A stretch of 55,666 bases of DNA from the NCBI GenBank assembly GCA_017959225.1, contig JAGDBD010000051.1, positions 1-55,666 of the forward strand, in the 5' to 3' direction. Positions 26,856 through 34,877 of this stretch are shown here, piece by piece (the stretch's first letter is position 1; every line of letters starts with the position of its first letter). Made by a program: the position numbers and the translations under genes. The stretch comes from Fibrobacter sp. (GTDB lineage Bacteria > Fibrobacterota > Fibrobacteria > Fibrobacterales > Fibrobacteraceae). Under the pieces are notes generated by a model. The model worked only from the letters and a program-made list of their open reading frames with translations, was not told where the DNA came from and ran no database searches.

Positions 26856-28253
26856 TTACTTGTTTGTCATTGCTGGTTCAAGGCGAAGGAGCTTATCCAC
26901 GACCTGTTCCATTTTCATGCCGCGGGATCCCTTCACCAAAAGAACGTCGCCAAAGTGCACGTTTTCCGAAAGGAATTCCATTGCATCTTCGACGGTATCA
27001 AAATGCACAGCCGAGTCTTTGTCCATGCCAAAGGCAAGAGCTCCCTGCTGCGTATTCTTGCTTAACTTTCCCACTGCCACCAGCATGTCGAACTTCATCT
27101 GCGGAACCAGTTCACCGATTTCACGGTGCAAGTCTTCCGCTTTACTGCCAAGTTCAAGCATGTCGCCAAGAATGGCGATTTTACGGCCCGCATTGGTAAT
27201 GGCTCCAATCGTTTGCAAAGCCATCCGCGTGGAAGACGGATTTGCATTGTAACAATCCGAAACCACTTTAATGCCCACGCCATTTCGAATTTCCATGCGC
27301 ATATTGGCAGCGTGGAACTTTTCAAGAGCATCGGCAATCACAGATTTCGACATGCGAAGGGATGTTGCGACAGCGATTGCGGCAAGAGCATTGTACACGT
27401 TGTGAATACCCGGAACGCTCAAATGGAATTCCGTGCGACCGATTTTAAAACTTGCACAGGCGTTCGCATCCCACTTCAAATCTTCCGGTTTAATCACACC
27501 GCGCTTAATGCCAAAAGTCAATACGCGGTAACTCTTGTTCGTGCGAAGCTTCGAAAGGCGCGGATCGTCTGCATTCACCACCAAAAGGCCATTCTTCTTT
27601 AAGCCATCGGTAATCGTCACCTTTTCTTTGAAAACATGATCCAAGTCCTGCAAGCGTTCCAAATGGCTTGCACCGATATTTGTAATCACGGCGATATCCG
27701 GTTCTACAGCCATCGAAAGCGGATGGATTTCACCCGGAGCGTTCGTGCCCATTTCCACAACGGCCACTTCATCGGAATGCTTCAAACGGAAAAGGGTTTT
27801 TGGCACACCGATCTGGTTGTTCAAATTTCCTTCCGTCGCCATGGTTTTGAACTGCGCAGAAAGAACTGCTTTGAGCATTTCTTTGGTAGTCGTCTTACCG
27901 TTCGAACCTGTCACAGCGATTTTCTTTACCTTGAAAAGGCGCTGATATCCCTTGGCAAGTTTCAGCAAAGCCTGATTCGAATCGTCTACCGGAACATAGA
28001 CGTCTGCCAAAGATTCTTCTGCACGACCTGCATCCATAACGCTCATCAAGGCTCCTTTTTTCATCACTTCAGGAATAAAACTATGCGCATCAAAACGAGC
28101 GCCTTTCAACGGCCAAAAGACCACACCCGGACCCGCTTCACGGCTATCCAGGCAAAGCTTCACTTTGCGCTTTGCAGCACGAGCAGACAGTCCCACCGGA
28201 CTGCTCTCGAGGATTTCGCAAAGTTCTGCGACTGTAATATCCAACTTCTGCAT
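26856..28253 (-). CDS. murF: UDP-MurNAc-tripeptide--D-alanyl-D-alanine ligase
   Basis: 465 residues. VTGSNGKTTTKEML is the ATP loop, AVVEMGTNAPGEI and DCYNANPSSTRMAL are family motifs. It completes the UDP-MurNAc pentapeptide. It overlaps the murE stop by 1 nt. Confidence 0.96.
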   Translation of the reverse strand: MQKLDITVAELCEILESSPVGLSARAAKRKVKLCLDSREAGPGVVFWPLKGARFDAHSFIPEVMKKGALMSVMDAGRAEESLADVYVPVDDSNQALLKLAKGYQRLFKVKKIAVTGSNGKTTTKEMLKAVLSAQFKTMATEGNLNNQIGVPKTLFRLKHSDEVAVVEMGTNAPGEIHPLSMAVEPDIAVITNIGASHLERLQDLDHVFKEKVTITDGLKKNGLLVVNADDPRLSKLRTNKSYRVLTFGIKRGVIKPEDLKWDANACASFKIGRTEFHLSVPGIHNVYNALAAIAVATSLRMSKSVIADALEKFHAANMRMEIRNGVGIKVVSDCYNANPSSTRMALQTIGAITNAGRKIAILGDMLELGSKAEDLHREIGELVPQMKFDMLVAVGKLSKNTQQGALAFGMDKDSAVHFDTVEDAMEFLSENVHFGDVLLVKGSRGMKMEQVVDKLLRLEPAMTNK

Positions 28254-29662
28254 TAGTTCATCTCCCGAAGGATGACTTCATGATCATCGAAATGATGTTT
28301 CGTTTTCCCGATGATCTGATAATTTTCATGACCTTTGCCGGCGACAACGAGAAAATCTCCCGATTGCATCGCCTTGCACGCTTCTCGAATCGCTTCTTCA
28401 CGAGAAACGATGACCTTAAAATGATCGGAATGCATTCCCTTCACAATATCTGCAATGATATCTTCCGGATTTTCTGTACGCGGATTATCCGACGTCACCC
28501 AAGCAAAGTCTGCTCCCTGTTCTGCAATGGCTCCCATAATAGGGCGTTTATTACGATCGCGGTCACCGCCGCAACCGAACACAACCGAAAGCTTCCCTTT
28601 GCAAAGGGAACGTGCCACGCGCAAAACCCGTTCAAGGGCATCCGGCGTATGGGCGTAATCCACAATGACGCGACGAGATCCGTCATTAAAAGTCATTTCA
28701 AAACGGCCCGGGACTTTCACCGTGGCAAGAGCTTTGCGAATGGAATTTTCAGAAACTCCCACCGCCTTTGCCCAGCTCATTACAAGCAGAACATTGTCCG
28801 CATTGAATTCCCCCACAAGACGCGTTTCAATGGGATTTTCTGAAATAGCGGGCACATTCAGCACAAGACCGTCTTCCGTACTCTGAACGGAATTCGGAAC
28901 CACATTCGCCCCAAAAGCACCCAACCGCGAAACAGCAATCTTATTTGCCGCGGAAACTTCACCATAAAGGCGTTTGCCATAAGCGTCATCCACGTTGATA
29001 ACGGCAACGCCATCCGCAGCCAAATACTTTGTGAACAAAAGCTTTTTCGCTTGGAAATAATCTTCCATGGTCTTGTGGTAATCCAAGTGATCTTCTGTCA
29101 AATTCGAAAAGAGAGCGCTCTTGTAAGCGATTCCCTGCACACGTCCCTGGTGAAGCGAATGGGAAGATGCTTCCATCACAAGATCCGTGCAACCTGCGTT
29201 CACGGCTTCCGCTGCAAAAGCGTAAAGTTCCAAAATGCCCGGTGTCGTCAAGTTCGAAGCGATCACCTTGTCGCCGATCTTTTTGCAAATCGTTCCCACA
29301 AGCGCCGTTTTACGGCCATCGCTCGAAAGCATCGCTTCCATTAAAAAGGCACTGGTCGTTTTACCGTTCGTACCGGTAATGGCATGGGTGCAAAGCTTCG
29401 AAAAAGGATCGCGGTAAAAAATCTTCGCCACCGAAGCACGTTCTTCTTTTACACTCGGCACAAGAATCCATTTGGAAGAAAGGTCCTTGGGAGCTTCCAC
29501 TTCACCGACAACAGCCACAGCGCCTTTCGAAAGAGCCGTACGGGCAAATTCTTCCGCCTGTTCACCAGGCATTGCAAAGAACAAATCGCCCGGATTCACT
29601 TTGCGAGAATCATCGCAAAGACCCTGAATTCCCAAATTCTTCAAAACGGTTTCAGACAACAT
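28253..29662 (-). CDS. murE: UDP-MurNAc-L-Ala-D-Glu--2,6-diaminopimelate ligase
   Basis: 469 residues. ITGTNGKTTSAFLME is the ATP loop. DYAHTPDALERVL and SDNPRTENPEDI are in the C-terminal half. The DNPR motif is the known mark of MurE enzymes that add meso-diaminopimelate rather than lysine, so the peptidoglycan is expected to be of the DAP type. Confidence 0.96.
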   Translation of the reverse strand: MLSETVLKNLGIQGLCDDSRKVNPGDLFFAMPGEQAEEFARTALSKGAVAVVGEVEAPKDLSSKWILVPSVKEERASVAKIFYRDPFSKLCTHAITGTNGKTTSAFLMEAMLSSDGRKTALVGTICKKIGDKVIASNLTTPGILELYAFAAEAVNAGCTDLVMEASSHSLHQGRVQGIAYKSALFSNLTEDHLDYHKTMEDYFQAKKLLFTKYLAADGVAVINVDDAYGKRLYGEVSAANKIAVSRLGAFGANVVPNSVQSTEDGLVLNVPAISENPIETRLVGEFNADNVLLVMSWAKAVGVSENSIRKALATVKVPGRFEMTFNDGSRRVIVDYAHTPDALERVLRVARSLCKGKLSVVFGCGGDRDRNKRPIMGAIAEQGADFAWVTSDNPRTENPEDIIADIVKGMHSDHFKVIVSREEAIREACKAMQSGDFLVVAGKGHENYQIIGKTKHHFDDHEVILREMN

Positions 29663-29668
29663 TTTGAC

Positions 29669-31540
29669 CTAACCTTTCTCGGAAAGAACGAGTTTGAACT
29701 TTTCGCCACGCTTGAGCGTTGCGTTCGGAGCCGGGAACTGCTTTTGAACTCGGCCCACGCCTTCATATTCCACAGTGCCGGGCAGTTCACCGATCTGTTC
29801 CAATGCATCACGCAAAGTCAGACCTTTCAAATCCGGCATCTTTTGTGCGCTCGGAGTTCCCAAACGGAGTTTCCGACCGCTATTTTCAAAATCATATTCC
29901 GTAGCCACCACCGTCGAACCTTCGCCATCAAAGGAGATTTCGCATTTGCGGTCGTCAGCCAAAAGCTTTGCATCTGCCCGGGAAAGGCCCACAAATTCCA
30001 CGTTGCAATTTGTAGACGGAGATACGCGGGCCAAATTGTACGGAACCGGAGATGTAGACGGCAAGTAGTAAATGCCTTCCATAATCTTTCGGAAGATCGG
30101 ACCAGAAGTCAAACCGCCTACGGTACGGGTTTTCGGATCGTCCACCAACACCATGCAAACGTATCGGGGATTTTCTGCCGGAGCAAGTCCAATAAAGGAA
30201 GCCACCTGCTTCGTGTGATCGTACCGACGAAGTTCCTGATTGTATTTTTCAGCGGTTCCGGTTTTACCGCCAAAAACGATTCCCGGAAGTTTCGAAGAAT
30301 TCACAAGCTTAGCCGTACCCGCTTCCACCACTTCGCGAAGCATGGAACGCACTCGAGCTGCCGTCTTTTCCGAAACCACACGGCGCACTTCTTCCGGCTT
30401 ATTCTTTTCAAGAACTTCCCCATCGCCTGAGCGCCATTCCCGAATAATCGTCGGCTGCATCAGTTTTCCACCGTTCGCAATTGCACAAAAAGCCATCACC
30501 ATCTGCAACGGAGTCACCAGAATTTCATGTCCGAAGCCCATGGTTTTTAACGTGCGACCACTCCATTCATGCGTCGGTTTCAGACGTCCACTTTCTTCGC
30601 CAGGAAGTTCCACAGAAGTTTTCGATCCAAAGCCAAAAGAACGCACATACCGATAGAAGCGCTTATCGCCTACTAAATCTGCGATCTTAGCGAACACAAT
30701 GTTCGAAGACATCGCCATGGCTGCCGTCATGTCCATGTCCCCGTGATCGTGAGTATCCCGAATCACATCTCCGTTGTCCAGAACCCACCGGCCCTTTTCA
30801 CCACTGAAGACGGTTTTCGGATCTACCGATTTCGTTTCGATCGCTGTCGCTGCCGTGACAAGTTTAAAGATGGAACCCGGTTCGAATGCAAGCGAAACAA
30901 TGTCGTTGCGCTTGGCACGAGTCGCTGCGCTCACCGGCGCATTCGGGTCAAAAGTCGGGTAGCTGGCCATGGCAAGGATTTCTCCCGTATACGGGTCGAT
31001 CACAATTGCGCTACCGCTTTCTGCGAGGAATGTTTCCACGCCATCTTTCAAAGCTTTTTCAACCACTTCCTGCATATTGCGGTCAATGGTCAACACAACA
31101 TCTTCACCCGGAATCGGATCGCGACCTTCCATTTTACGACCCGCCTGAATCTGGCGATCCACATTCAGCACTCGAGTCTGCCATCCGTCAGTTCCGCGGA
31201 ATCTTTCGTCGAACTGGACTTCCAAACCGTAAATACCCTGACCGTCCTTTCCAACCTGCCCCACGAGCTGCGAAGCGAGCACGCCCTGAGGGTAAATGCG
31301 CTTGGTTTCCAAACGGCCATCTTTATTTTTTTCCTGAATGCTCTGGGCCAAAACCAATCCATTGCGATCCAGAATACGGCCACGCGGAGCCTTGCGAATC
31401 ACACGGTCCCGAGCACGCAAATTGGCAATTTCACTGTACTTTTCCTCTTCCAAAATCTGGATCTGAAAAGTACGTGCCACAAGCAACGCCCAAAGAGCTG
31501 CAAAGAAAACGAAAAGCCAAGAAATGCGATCCAAATGCAT
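29669..31540 (-). CDS. ftsI: Division transpeptidase FtsI/PBP3 with PASTA C-terminus
   Basis: 623 residues. There is one N-terminal membrane helix (LFVFFAALWALLVA). Penicillin-binding motifs are SIFK (nucleophile Ser223), SSN (278-280) and KTG (426-428). The last 120 or so residues contain a PASTA repeat (MPDLKGLTLRDALEQI) and a second degenerate one before it. It cross-links septal peptidoglycan. PASTA-bearing division PBPs are typical of Gram-positives and also found in FCB-group bacteria. Confidence 0.94.
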   Translation of the reverse strand: MHLDRISWLFVFFAALWALLVARTFQIQILEEEKYSEIANLRARDRVIRKAPRGRILDRNGLVLAQSIQEKNKDGRLETKRIYPQGVLASQLVGQVGKDGQGIYGLEVQFDERFRGTDGWQTRVLNVDRQIQAGRKMEGRDPIPGEDVVLTIDRNMQEVVEKALKDGVETFLAESGSAIVIDPYTGEILAMASYPTFDPNAPVSAATRAKRNDIVSLAFEPGSIFKLVTAATAIETKSVDPKTVFSGEKGRWVLDNGDVIRDTHDHGDMDMTAAMAMSSNIVFAKIADLVGDKRFYRYVRSFGFGSKTSVELPGEESGRLKPTHEWSGRTLKTMGFGHEILVTPLQMVMAFCAIANGGKLMQPTIIREWRSGDGEVLEKNKPEEVRRVVSEKTAARVRSMLREVVEAGTAKLVNSSKLPGIVFGGKTGTAEKYNQELRRYDHTKQVASFIGLAPAENPRYVCMVLVDDPKTRTVGGLTSGPIFRKIMEGIYYLPSTSPVPYNLARVSPSTNCNVEFVGLSRADAKLLADDRKCEISFDGEGSTVVATEYDFENSGRKLRLGTPSAQKMPDLKGLTLRDALEQIGELPGTVEYEGVGRVQKQFPAPNATLKRGEKFKLVLSEKG

Positions 31541-31828
31541 CTACTTGCCCTCCGTCTGCTTTACTTTACACGGTACTTGGGCGTATTCAAGCCCCAGATT
31601 CCGGGCAATCGAAGAAATCCGATCGAGAGAAGCGAGTTCCCGATTTTCAAGTTCGCTCATCACGACTTCACCACGCAATGCCGAAACTTCCCGCACAAGA
31701 GAAGCCTTTTGCGTAGCCAAAACATCATAGCGGTTCTGAATCCACAGGTAGCCGCAAAGAGTCGCTCCCAGGTACACCACCAATAGAAACATCCACAAAA
31801 CCTTATGTGTCGCCCAAAGTTCTTTCAT
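31541..31828 (-). CDS. ftsL: FtsL-like cell division protein
   Basis: 95 residues from the ATG at 31828; the upstream frame is antisense or overlapping and is not used. There is one membrane helix (VLWMFLLVVYLGATLCGYLW) near 10-29, followed by a heptad-type coiled coil (residues 35-75). Size, topology and position between rsmH and ftsI identify it; sequence similarity alone would not, since FtsL is poorly conserved. It overlaps rsmH by 4 nt. Confidence 0.82.
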   Translation of the reverse strand: MKELWATHKVLWMFLLVVYLGATLCGYLWIQNRYDVLATQKASLVREVSALRGEVVMSELENRELASLDRISSIARNLGLEYAQVPCKVKQTEGK

Positions 31829-32760
31829 ACTTTTTCGTACACCCTCAGTTTTGCAGAACGCGCACGGGGATTCCGCGCAATTTCTTCCGCAGTCGGAAGG
31901 CCCGGCTTGCGAAGCACTTTTTTCAGTTTCTGATGATTTCCGCCACAGGTGCACACCGGAGACTGAGGCGGGCAAATGCAGGCCTTTTCAAATTCCCCAC
32001 AGACAAGCTTTACAGTGCGATCTTCTACCGAGTGGTAAGAAATCACCACCAGGCGGCCGCCTAATTTCAAAGCTTCCACCGCAGAACGCATGCTCACACG
32101 GATCTGTTCCATTTCCCCGTTGACTTCCATGCGGATCGCCTGGAAAATTCGGGCGAGAATGCTGTTCACATCCCGCATGCGGTCCGGATACGTTTTTTCC
32201 GTCGCCGTGCGCAAATGTTCCGGAAGAATCGGAGTTTTTAAATCGGCAATCACGTTCTGGATATTCGTACTTAATTTGTACGCACGGTCCAAATCCGCAT
32301 TTTCCTTAAAGGCCCGAGCCATTTCATCTAACGAATTTGTGCGCAACCATTCCTGTGCGCTGAAATCCGAACGGGAATCCATACGCAGGTCCACCGGATT
32401 CGAGCCTTGGAAAGTAAAGCCTCTGGCGTCATCATCAACCTGGTGACTGCTAATTCCCAAGTCATACAGCACGCCGTCCAGCGATGCCGGTTCGACCTCG
32501 TGTCCCAGTTCTGCAAACGGAACCGGGTGGAACGTCACCTGATCTTTAAAGCTTTCAAGACGCTTGGTCGCATAAGCGATAGCTTCCGGGTCCCGGTCAA
32601 AAGAATGCAAATGGCCTTCCGGGTCAAGGCGTTTTAAAATGCCTTCAGAGTGGCCTCCGCCACCCAAGGTGCAATCTGCATAAGTGCCCTTCGGATTCAA
32701 AATCAGGGCCTTCATGCATTCTTCAAAAAGGACTGGGGAATGGTATTCAGCGATTTTCAT
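31825..32760 (-). CDS. rsmH: 16S rRNA (cytosine-1402-N4)-methyltransferase
   Basis: 311 residues (MraW). HSPVLFEECMKAL, DCTLGGGGHSEGIL (SAM-binding), YDLGISSHQVDD, and the C-terminal ISYHSVEDRTVK are the family blocks. It overlaps the end of mraZ by 14 nt. Confidence 0.96.
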   Translation of the reverse strand: MKIAEYHSPVLFEECMKALILNPKGTYADCTLGGGGHSEGILKRLDPEGHLHSFDRDPEAIAYATKRLESFKDQVTFHPVPFAELGHEVEPASLDGVLYDLGISSHQVDDDARGFTFQGSNPVDLRMDSRSDFSAQEWLRTNSLDEMARAFKENADLDRAYKLSTNIQNVIADLKTPILPEHLRTATEKTYPDRMRDVNSILARIFQAIRMEVNGEMEQIRVSMRSAVEALKLGGRLVVISYHSVEDRTVKLVCGEFEKACICPPQSPVCTCGGNHQKLKKVLRKPGLPTAEEIARNPRARSAKLRVYEKV

Positions 32761-33229
32761 CTACATCCCCCGAAGGTTCGTCATCAAAGAACCCTGCATC
32801 AAACTCATTAAAGTCTTCTTCGGTATTGAAGCCAAACTTTTCGTTGTAGATGGAAGGATTCCAGAGTTCAGCCGACTTGCCGGAACGCGCCACATAAAGA
32901 ACTTCGCCATCCAATTTGGCGTATGCAATATCGTTCTTCGAAAGCAAAATACGGTTCTGGCCGTCCAAGGACACATAATGCGAATTTGCCTTGAACATGC
33001 GGTTGAAACGAACATTCTTCGAGGTTTGAGGCCGACTTTCAATCTTCGCAATGAACTTGCGGTATTCCTCTAGCGTAAAGAGGATAAGCGAATCGCGGCT
33101 ACCATAGGCCAAAATAAGCGACGATCCCTCTTCTTCAGAGAGCAGACGACGAAACTCCCGTGGGAAGGAAGTCCTTCCCTTTTCGTCGATCGCCGTTTTG
33201 GCGTTACCTATGAAAGCGTTAAATTCCAT
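32747..33229 (-). CDS. mraZ: Transcriptional regulator MraZ
   Basis: 160 residues with two AbrB-like MraZ domains (DEKGRTSFPREFRRLL and LDGQNRILLSKNDIAYA). MraZ is a ring-forming DNA-binding protein that represses its own dcw operon by binding GTGGG repeats. Such repeats are present just upstream (33239-33283). The acidic C-terminal tail (FNEFDAGFFDDEPSGDVDEN) overlaps rsmH. Confidence 0.95.
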   Translation of the reverse strand: MEFNAFIGNAKTAIDEKGRTSFPREFRRLLSEEEGSSLILAYGSRDSLILFTLEEYRKFIAKIESRPQTSKNVRFNRMFKANSHYVSLDGQNRILLSKNDIAYAKLDGEVLYVARSGKSAELWNPSIYNEKFGFNTEEDFNEFDAGFFDDEPSGDVDENR

Positions 33230-33238
33230 TAAAAGTGA

Positions 33239-33291
33239 CCCACTTTATTCCACAACAATACAAATATAGCCACTTTCTCCCACCTTATCAA
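33239..33291 (-). promoter_or_regulatory. dcw promoter with MraZ-type GTGGR operator repeats
   Basis: On the minus strand TTGATA (33286-33291) and TATATT (33263-33268, continuing TG) are separated by 17 nt, a near-consensus promoter. Two pairs of repeats flank the -10 box. GTGGG-N5-GTGGC (33279-33283 and 33269-33273) lies in the spacer. GTGGA-N5-GTGGG (33249-33253 and 33239-33243) lies just downstream. GTGGG boxes 10 nt apart are the known MraZ target, so MraZ would sit across the promoter and block it. Confidence 0.85.
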
Positions 33292-33357
33292 AAATCCGTT
33301 TAAGATTCCGAAGATTTTTTGACAGAAAATTTTAAGTTTTGCGTTTTTTGCAAATTT

Positions 33358-33372
33358 TTGTGCAGTGCACAA
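33358..33372. promoter_or_regulatory. 15-bp palindrome, probable operator upstream of the 33424 gene
   Basis: TTGTGCA and TGCACAA are perfect arms around one G, and a further GTGCAC follows at 33380-33385. The palindrome lies 22 nt before a -10-like TATCTT (33395-33400), where a -35 box would be expected but is not seen. The form fits a dimeric regulator acting on this promoter; the regulator is unknown. Confidence 0.55.
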
Positions 33373-33394
33373 GAAAAAAGTGCACACGCTTAAC

Positions 33395-33400
33395 TATCTT
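33395..33400 (+). promoter_or_regulatory. -10 box of the 33424 gene
   Basis: TATCTT followed by TCG, 23 nt before the ATG, leaving space for the AGAGGT ribosome site. No -35 box is present at the right distance, so an activator may be needed. Confidence 0.45.
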
Positions 33401-33423
33401 TCGCTCTAAACGAAGAGGTCTCC

Positions 33424-33879
33424 ATGGAAATCATCGGCATGCTGTATCTGTCCAATTTTAACCGTCTCGCTTCGCAGCTGAAATCCGAAAGGATTAAAAT
33501 CAAGAAGTACACCATGAACGGTTTTAAGCAGTACTTTTTTCAATTCAAACGGATGCAGATCGATTTTGAACTGGTGATGAAACCGTACAAAACCGTTGGG
33601 GATATCGGAGCGTTGATCATTCGCACCAAAGACGGCAAACCCCTCAAAGGTTTTACCGAAAACGATGCCGAAGATTTGATCCGCTACGTTTCTTCCACAT
33701 TCGATTCCGTCGCCACGCTCACCTTTACCGATGTGAACGAAAACGAACATGAATATGTTTTTGAAAAAGGCAAACGCATTTCTTTGACATCCCGCCTTTT
33801 TGACTTCGATAGAGAATCCGAAAAGAAGTACCTGGAAGAATTTTCAAAAGCCGCCTTCGACTGCTACGAGGCTCTCTAA
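33424..33879 (+). CDS. Conserved-looking protein of unknown function
   Basis: 151 residues, soluble, mixed alpha/beta, with charged residues throughout and no signal peptide or membrane segment. I do not recognise a family. AGAGGT precedes the ATG, and the gene ends 5 nt before the pyrophosphatase ATG, so the two are probably one transcript. A role connected with that enzyme is possible but unsupported. Confidence 0.75.
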   Translation: MEIIGMLYLSNFNRLASQLKSERIKIKKYTMNGFKQYFFQFKRMQIDFELVMKPYKTVGDIGALIIRTKDGKPLKGFTENDAEDLIRYVSSTFDSVATLTFTDVNENEHEYVFEKGKRISLTSRLFDFDRESEKKYLEEFSKAAFDCYEAL

Positions 33880-33884
33880 AGCTC

Positions 33885-34877
33885 ATGCCTAAAGAACTTT
33901 GCCACGGAATCTGTTACCGCGAAGCTTTAAAATCTTTGGACTGGGGAACGGAAACCGTTTACGCCATCGGCCACAAAGCTCCCGATACCGACACGGTTAC
34001 TTCCGCCATCGCTTACGCAACTCTCATGCAAAAGCTCGGCTTTTCTGTAGAAGCGCGCATCGCCGGCAAAGCGAACAACGAAACAAAATGCGCCGCAACC
34101 CTTTTCGGTTTTGATCTTCCTCCGATTTTAGAAGATGCAAGCGGTAAAACGTTAATTCTTGTAGATCACAGCGAAACCTGTCAAGCCGTGTCCGGTGCAA
34201 AAGACGCCCGCATTCTGCAAATTATCGATCACCATGGCCTTGGCGACATCATGGAATCCAAACGGATTTTTGCAAAGGTGTTTCCCGTCGGATCAACCTG
34301 TACCATTATTTACACCTGCTTTCAAGAATTCGACGTTGAAATTTCAAAGAGCGTCGCACGGGTGCTGCTCGCCGGCATTCTTTCCGGCACCAAGAATTTA
34401 AAGAAGAAAACGACCACGGAGCTCGACCGCGTCGTTTACAAAGCTCTCACCGAACAAATAAACCTTTCCGACAAAAATTTGGAAATGGTCTATTCCGAAA
34501 TGGAAAAAGCGGCAAAGAATTTTGACGGTATGACGGATGAAGAAATCTTTAATTCCGACGCCAAGGATTACGTCATCAACGGGCACAAATTCCGCTTGGG
34601 AAGTTTGCATTTTGACGACAAAAAATCCATTGACGATTTTCTCCACCGCATGCTCGCCGTGATGCCCAAAGTTTTGCAGGATTCTGCAAACGAAATGATT
34701 TTTTGCAACGTCAGCTGTCACAAGCACAGTTACATTCTGTACTTTAACGAACAGGCTCAAAAAATCGCGGAAGCCGCTTACGGAAAATCAAAAAAAGCGG
34801 GAATCATTTATGTAGACCATCGGTTAAACCGCAAAGTCGATATTATTCCCGCCTTTACACAGGCATTACTTTTGTAA
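33885..34877 (+). CDS. ppaC: Family II (DHH) manganese-dependent inorganic pyrophosphatase
   Basis: 330 residues. GHKAPDTDT (His30, Asp34, Asp36), LVDHSE (Asp94) and IDHHGLGDI (Asp115-His116-His117) are the metal-binding motifs of DHH pyrophosphatases. The C-terminal DHHA2 half ends in DHRLNRKVDI, a divergent form of the usual SRKKQ-like substrate loop. It hydrolyses pyrophosphate from biosynthesis. Its last 70 nt overlap the convergent esterase gene. Another DHH-family phosphoesterase activity cannot be excluded. Confidence 0.85.
   Translation: MPKELCHGICYREALKSLDWGTETVYAIGHKAPDTDTVTSAIAYATLMQKLGFSVEARIAGKANNETKCAATLFGFDLPPILEDASGKTLILVDHSETCQAVSGAKDARILQIIDHHGLGDIMESKRIFAKVFPVGSTCTIIYTCFQEFDVEISKSVARVLLAGILSGTKNLKKKTTTELDRVVYKALTEQINLSDKNLEMVYSEMEKAAKNFDGMTDEEIFNSDAKDYVINGHKFRLGSLHFDDKKSIDDFLHRMLAVMPKVLQDSANEMIFCNVSCHKHSYILYFNEQAQKIAEAAYGKSKKAGIIYVDHRLNRKVDIIPAFTQALLL

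Noticed and set aside
33319-33324. Perfect TTGACA as -35 of the 33424 gene
   Set aside because: No -10 box lies 16-18 nt downstream (the sequence there is GCGTTTTTT); the likely -10 is at 33395, 70 nt away.
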